Shown one piece after another: positions 61,429 to 64,000 of a stretch of DNA of 64,000 nt (within the stretch, counting starts at the first letter, position 1; each line of letters begins with the position of its first letter). The DNA comes from Oceanisphaera sp. IT1-181 (GTDB lineage Bacteria; Pseudomonadota; Gammaproteobacteria; Enterobacterales; Aeromonadaceae): assembly GCF_033807535.1 (NCBI RefSeq), contig NZ_CP136856.1:149001-213000 (forward strand), given 5' to 3'. A program made the translations under genes and the position numbers. The notes under the pieces are model-generated. The model was given only the letters and a program-made list of their open reading frames with translations, was not told where the DNA came from and did not search any database.

Positions 61429-62346
61429 ATGCAGCATCTATTAAGCCTAAAAGATTATAGCAAGCAGCAAATAGAAGACATTTTGGCACTGGCCAAAGAC
61501 TTAAAAGCGAATCCGGCCAAGTATGCGGACGAGCTAAAAGGTAAAAGCGTGGTCACGCTGTTTGAGAAGCCCTCACTGCGTACCCGCGTGACGCTGGATA
61601 TCGGTATCAATCGCTTGGGCGGTCATGCGGTCTATTTAGACAGCCAAAATGGCGCCATGGGCAGCCGCGAAACCGTTAAAGACTTTGCCGCCAACTTGTC
61701 ACGCTGGTGCCAAGCGATAGTGGCGCGCGTTTACGATCATCAAACGCTGGTCGAAATGGCAAAATATAGCAAAGTTCCGGTGATCAATTCCTTATGTAAC
61801 CTGTATCATCCGTGTCAGGCACTGGCGGACTATATGACCATTGCCGAGCATCACGAAGATCTGAGCAAGGTGCATCTGGTATATGTGGGCGATGGTAATA
61901 ACGTGACCAACTCACTGCTGCTGACCGGTGCTATTTTAGGTGCGACCGTCAGTTCAGTGTGCCCGCGCGGCCGCAACGTGGATGCACAAGTATTAAAAGA
62001 AGCCGAAGCACTGGCTGCCATTAGTGGTGGCAAGGTGCAGGTCGCCGATAGTCTGGATGACATTACCGATATCGACGTGCTGTATACCGATACTTGGGTC
62101 TCTATGGGTGATGAAACGCCGTTAGAGCAAGTAGCCGAAGTCTTCATGCCTTATCAGATCAATCAGGCCCTGCTTGATAAAACCGGCGCCACACAGGTAT
62201 TGCATTGCCAGCCTGCGCACCGGGAATTAGAAATAACTTCTGAGGTAATGGACGGTCCGTCCTCCTTTATCCTCGACCAAGCTGAAAATCGCATGCATGT
62301 GCAAAATGCCGTGCTGCTGACATTGATTAACAGGGATACGCACTAA
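61429..62346 (+). CDS. argF: Ornithine carbamoyltransferase
   Basis: A 305-residue enzyme making citrulline from ornithine and carbamoyl phosphate. FEKPSLRTRVTLDIG holds the carbamoyl-phosphate loop (S-x-R-T-R), YHPCQALADYMTI the His-Pro-Cys-Gln motif, YVGDGNNVTNSLLL the ornithine side and WVSMGDE the SMG loop. The usual HCLP motif is HCQPAHRELE here, a Leu-to-Gln change at a position whose main chain contacts carbamoyl phosphate. I chose the ATG after aaggaagagcag, which matches short-form OTCases. It overlaps the argG start by one base. Confidence 0.93.
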   Translation: MQHLLSLKDYSKQQIEDILALAKDLKANPAKYADELKGKSVVTLFEKPSLRTRVTLDIGINRLGGHAVYLDSQNGAMGSRETVKDFAANLSRWCQAIVARVYDHQTLVEMAKYSKVPVINSLCNLYHPCQALADYMTIAEHHEDLSKVHLVYVGDGNNVTNSLLLTGAILGATVSSVCPRGRNVDAQVLKEAEALAAISGGKVQVADSLDDITDIDVLYTDTWVSMGDETPLEQVAEVFMPYQINQALLDKTGATQVLHCQPAHRELEITSEVMDGPSSFILDQAENRMHVQNAVLLTLINRDTH

Positions 62347-63557
62347 TGAGCCAATTCAAAAAAATTCTGCTGGCCTACTCTGGCGGTTTAGATACCTCTG
62401 CCATCATTCCATGGCTAAAAGAAAACTACGAAGGTTGTGAGATCATCGCCTTCGTAGGTGACGTAGGCCAAGGTGCTGAAGAGCTGGAAGGCATTGAAGC
62501 CAAAGCATTAGAGTCAGGCGCGGTAAAGTGTATCGTTGCTGATTTGAAAGACGAATTCGTAAACGATTACGTGTATCCAACGCTGAAAACCGGCGCTATT
62601 TACGAAGGTACTTATTTACTCGGTACTTCTATGGCGCGTCCGATTATCGCTAAAGCCATGGCCGAAGCGGCACTGGCCGAAGGCGCAGAAGCGATTGCCC
62701 ACGGTTGTACCGGTAAAGGTAATGACCAAGTACGCTTCGAAGGTGCGGTTGCTGCCTTAGCACCTCAGTTGGCCATTATTGCCCCTTGGCGCATCTGGGA
62801 CATGAAGAGCCGCGAAGACTTGTTGGATTATTTGGCTGAGCGCAACATCAAGACCAGTGCCAGCGCCACTAAGATCTATTCTCGTGACGCCAACGCTTTC
62901 CATATCTCTACCGAAGGTGGCGAATTAGAAAGCACTTGGAACGAGCCATCTGAGCAAGCGTGGACCTGGACTGTGTCCCCGGAGCAAGCTCCAGATAAAG
63001 CAGAAACTCTGTCTTTGACCGTTGTTGAAGGCCGCATCACTGCGCTGGACGGCGTTGAGATGACCCCGTACAACTTGTTGGTTGAGCTGAACGACCGTGC
63101 TGCTAAGCATGGCGTGGGCCGGGTAGATATCGTAGAAAACCGTTTGGTCGGCATGAAGTCGCGCGGTTGTTATGAAACTCCAGGTGGTACCGTGATGATG
63201 GCGGCACTGCGCGCCGTTGAAGAGCTGGTATTAGACAAGCCGACTCGCGCTTGGCGTGAGCGTGTGGGTGCTGAGTTCTCGCACTTGGTCTACGACGGCC
63301 GCTGGTTCACTCCGTTATGCAAGGCGCTGTTAGCTTCCGCTAATGCCATTGCCGAAGACGTATCCGGTGAAGTAGTACTGAAGATGTACAAAGGTCAGGT
63401 GACTGCGATTCAGAAGTCTTCTCCTAATAGCCTGTACTCTGAAGAGTTCGCTACCTTCGGTGAAGATGAAGTGTATGACCAAAGCCATGCCGAAGGCTTT
63501 ATCCGTTTGTACTCGTTGGCCAGCCGTATCAAAGCGCTGAACAGCCTGAAGAAGTAA
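62346..63557 (+). CDS. argG: Argininosuccinate synthase
   Basis: A 403-residue enzyme that joins citrulline and aspartate using ATP. The ATP pyrophosphatase loop AYSGGLDTSAIIPWL starts at residue 10. AHGCTGKGNDQVRFE is the aspartate/citrulline region, and SRDANAFHISTEGGELE continues the synthetase domain. The start overlaps the argF stop (TAATG). It is the last gene before a strong terminator, so argH appears to be separately transcribed. Confidence 0.96.
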   Translation: MSQFKKILLAYSGGLDTSAIIPWLKENYEGCEIIAFVGDVGQGAEELEGIEAKALESGAVKCIVADLKDEFVNDYVYPTLKTGAIYEGTYLLGTSMARPIIAKAMAEAALAEGAEAIAHGCTGKGNDQVRFEGAVAALAPQLAIIAPWRIWDMKSREDLLDYLAERNIKTSASATKIYSRDANAFHISTEGGELESTWNEPSEQAWTWTVSPEQAPDKAETLSLTVVEGRITALDGVEMTPYNLLVELNDRAAKHGVGRVDIVENRLVGMKSRGCYETPGGTVMMAALRAVEELVLDKPTRAWRERVGAEFSHLVYDGRWFTPLCKALLASANAIAEDVSGEVVLKMYKGQVTAIQKSSPNSLYSEEFATFGEDEVYDQSHAEGFIRLYSLASRIKALNSLKK

Positions 63558-63571
63558 GCGTTAATAAAAAA

Positions 63572-63602
63572 TAAAAGGGGGCTTAGGCCCCCTTTATTTT
63601 TT
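63572..63602 (+). terminator. Terminator of argCBFG
   Basis: The stem aaagggggc / gccccctt with a 4-base loop (ttag) leads into tttatttttt, 15 bases after the argG stop. Confidence 0.85.
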
Positions 63603-63603
63603 G

Positions 63604-63900
63604 AGCCATCAGCTTTAAGCCGTAAGCTGTAAGTTAAAGATAAAAACAGAAGCCAGAGCCAAACCCCTTCGTCATTGCGAGGAGTGCAACGACGCGGCAA
63701 TCTATGAATTTAAAGCTGTAAGCGATCCGCTGTCAGCCGTAAGATAAAAAGCCAAACATCATGGATTGCCGCGCTACGCTCGCAAAGACGGAATAAAGCG
63801 CATCACAACAGAGCACAGAGCGGCTTAAAGCTTATGGCTGTGGGTTTTGGTGTTTTCTTTAGCTGACAGCTTAAAGCTTACCGCTTCCAGCTTTGTTTTA
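63604..63900. repeat. Repeat-filled gap with cgtcattgcgagg inverted element
   Basis: Between argG and the last gene start, the inverted pair cgtcattgcgaggagtgcaa (63670) and its complement atggattgccgcgctacgct (63761-63790) form the common 'gcgagg...cggcaatc' element. On both sides are strings such as agctttaagccgtaagctg, agctgacagcttaaagctta and cgcttccagcttt, short self-complementary units. There is no gene. Confidence 0.65.
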
Positions 63901-63902
63901 AG

Positions 63903-63908
63903 TATAAT
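63903..63908 (+). promoter_or_regulatory. Possible -10 element ahead of argH
   Basis: A perfect tataat hexamer 84 bases before the final start codon could supply a promoter after the argG terminator. A good -35 is not visible (ttaccg lies 19 bases upstream), so this is weak. Confidence 0.3.
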
Positions 63909-63991
63909 CTCGAACCACAAGCAGTCCGCCGGCAGCATTAGGTGTGGCTAGCAATCATATTTTAGTAATGTCGTTAAGGAGTACAGCGGTT

Positions 63992-64000
63992 ATGGCACTT
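63992..64000 (+). CDS. argH: Gene start at the window edge, probably argininosuccinate lyase
   Basis: Only three codons (ATG GCA CTT, Met-Ala-Leu) fit in the window, preceded by aaggag at a 10-base spacing. ArgH proteins typically begin MALWGGRF, and argCBFG is commonly followed by argH in Vibrio and Aeromonas relatives, so this is the likely identity. It cannot be proven from nine bases. Confidence 0.5.

Noticed and set aside
1..64000. A defence island, prophage, secretion system or secondary-metabolite cluster
   Set aside because: No hallmark genes (integrase, capsid, Cas, restriction enzymes, toxin-antitoxin pair, NRPS/PKS) are recognisable; the RHH gene is paired with an esterase, not a toxin.

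Overview
The window is ordinary chromosomal DNA of a gammaproteobacterium. Gene content and order (cyoABCDE, greB-tex, hslR-hslO-pckA opposite nudE-cysQ, metJ opposite metBL, argE opposite argCBFG with an apparent argH start at the right edge) fit the Aeromonadaceae, most likely a marine genus such as Oceanisphaera, Oceanimonas or Zobellella. The genus is inference; no rRNA or tRNA gene is visible to anchor it.

Layout. 1-4407: end of cyoA, then cyoBCDE (bo3 quinol oxidase and heme O synthase). 4408-9606: an 820-base repeat-filled gap, a VOC protein, a BCCT transporter, an endonuclease/exonuclease/phosphatase-fold protein and an ADP-ribosylglycohydrolase homologue that has lost its metal ligands. 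9607-17754: a membrane GGDEF-EAL protein, a GT4 glycosyltransferase, manC, rsuA, a GNAT acetyltransferase and an AT-rich PL14-like polysaccharide lyase. 18188-24613: tex and greB, then a divergent COG0523/DUF1826 pair around a Zur-like operator, rof and an Lrp-type regulator. 25010-33181: azlCD, sodC, a YdeP-like molybdoenzyme with a divergent LysR gene, and a second GGDEF-EAL protein. 33234-44037: pckA, hslO, hslR / nudE, cysQ / metJ / metB-metL / aspA. 44505-55000: a Nudix protein, a GlsB-type membrane protein, a DUF1513 gene remnant, an amino-acid ABC transporter, ybaK, a BASS transporter, a LemA-TPM-TPM operon, DUF488, and an RHH regulator with a PHB-depolymerase-like esterase. 55186-64000: ppc, then argE / argCBFG and the apparent first codons of argH.

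The genes mostly form separate metabolic modules: respiration, the PEP/oxaloacetate node (pckA, ppc, aspA) feeding aspartate-derived methionine and arginine synthesis, transcription elongation (greB, tex, rof), and redox or zinc stress (hslO, hslR, sodC, COG0523). Two bifunctional c-di-GMP proteins show opposite patterns of domain degeneracy.

The gaps between genes are rich in short interspersed repeats of several families: REPIN-like TGTAG...CTACA units in tandem pairs, two kinds of hairpin element, and gene-end palindromes. Some sit at the edges of damaged or foreign-looking genes. I see no CRISPR array, prophage, transposase gene, plasmid function or recognisable defence system. The most interesting leads are the repeat families, the metal-site-less ADP-ribosylglycohydrolase homologue, the c-di-GMP pair, the PL14-like lyase island and the esterase with an internal tandem repeat.
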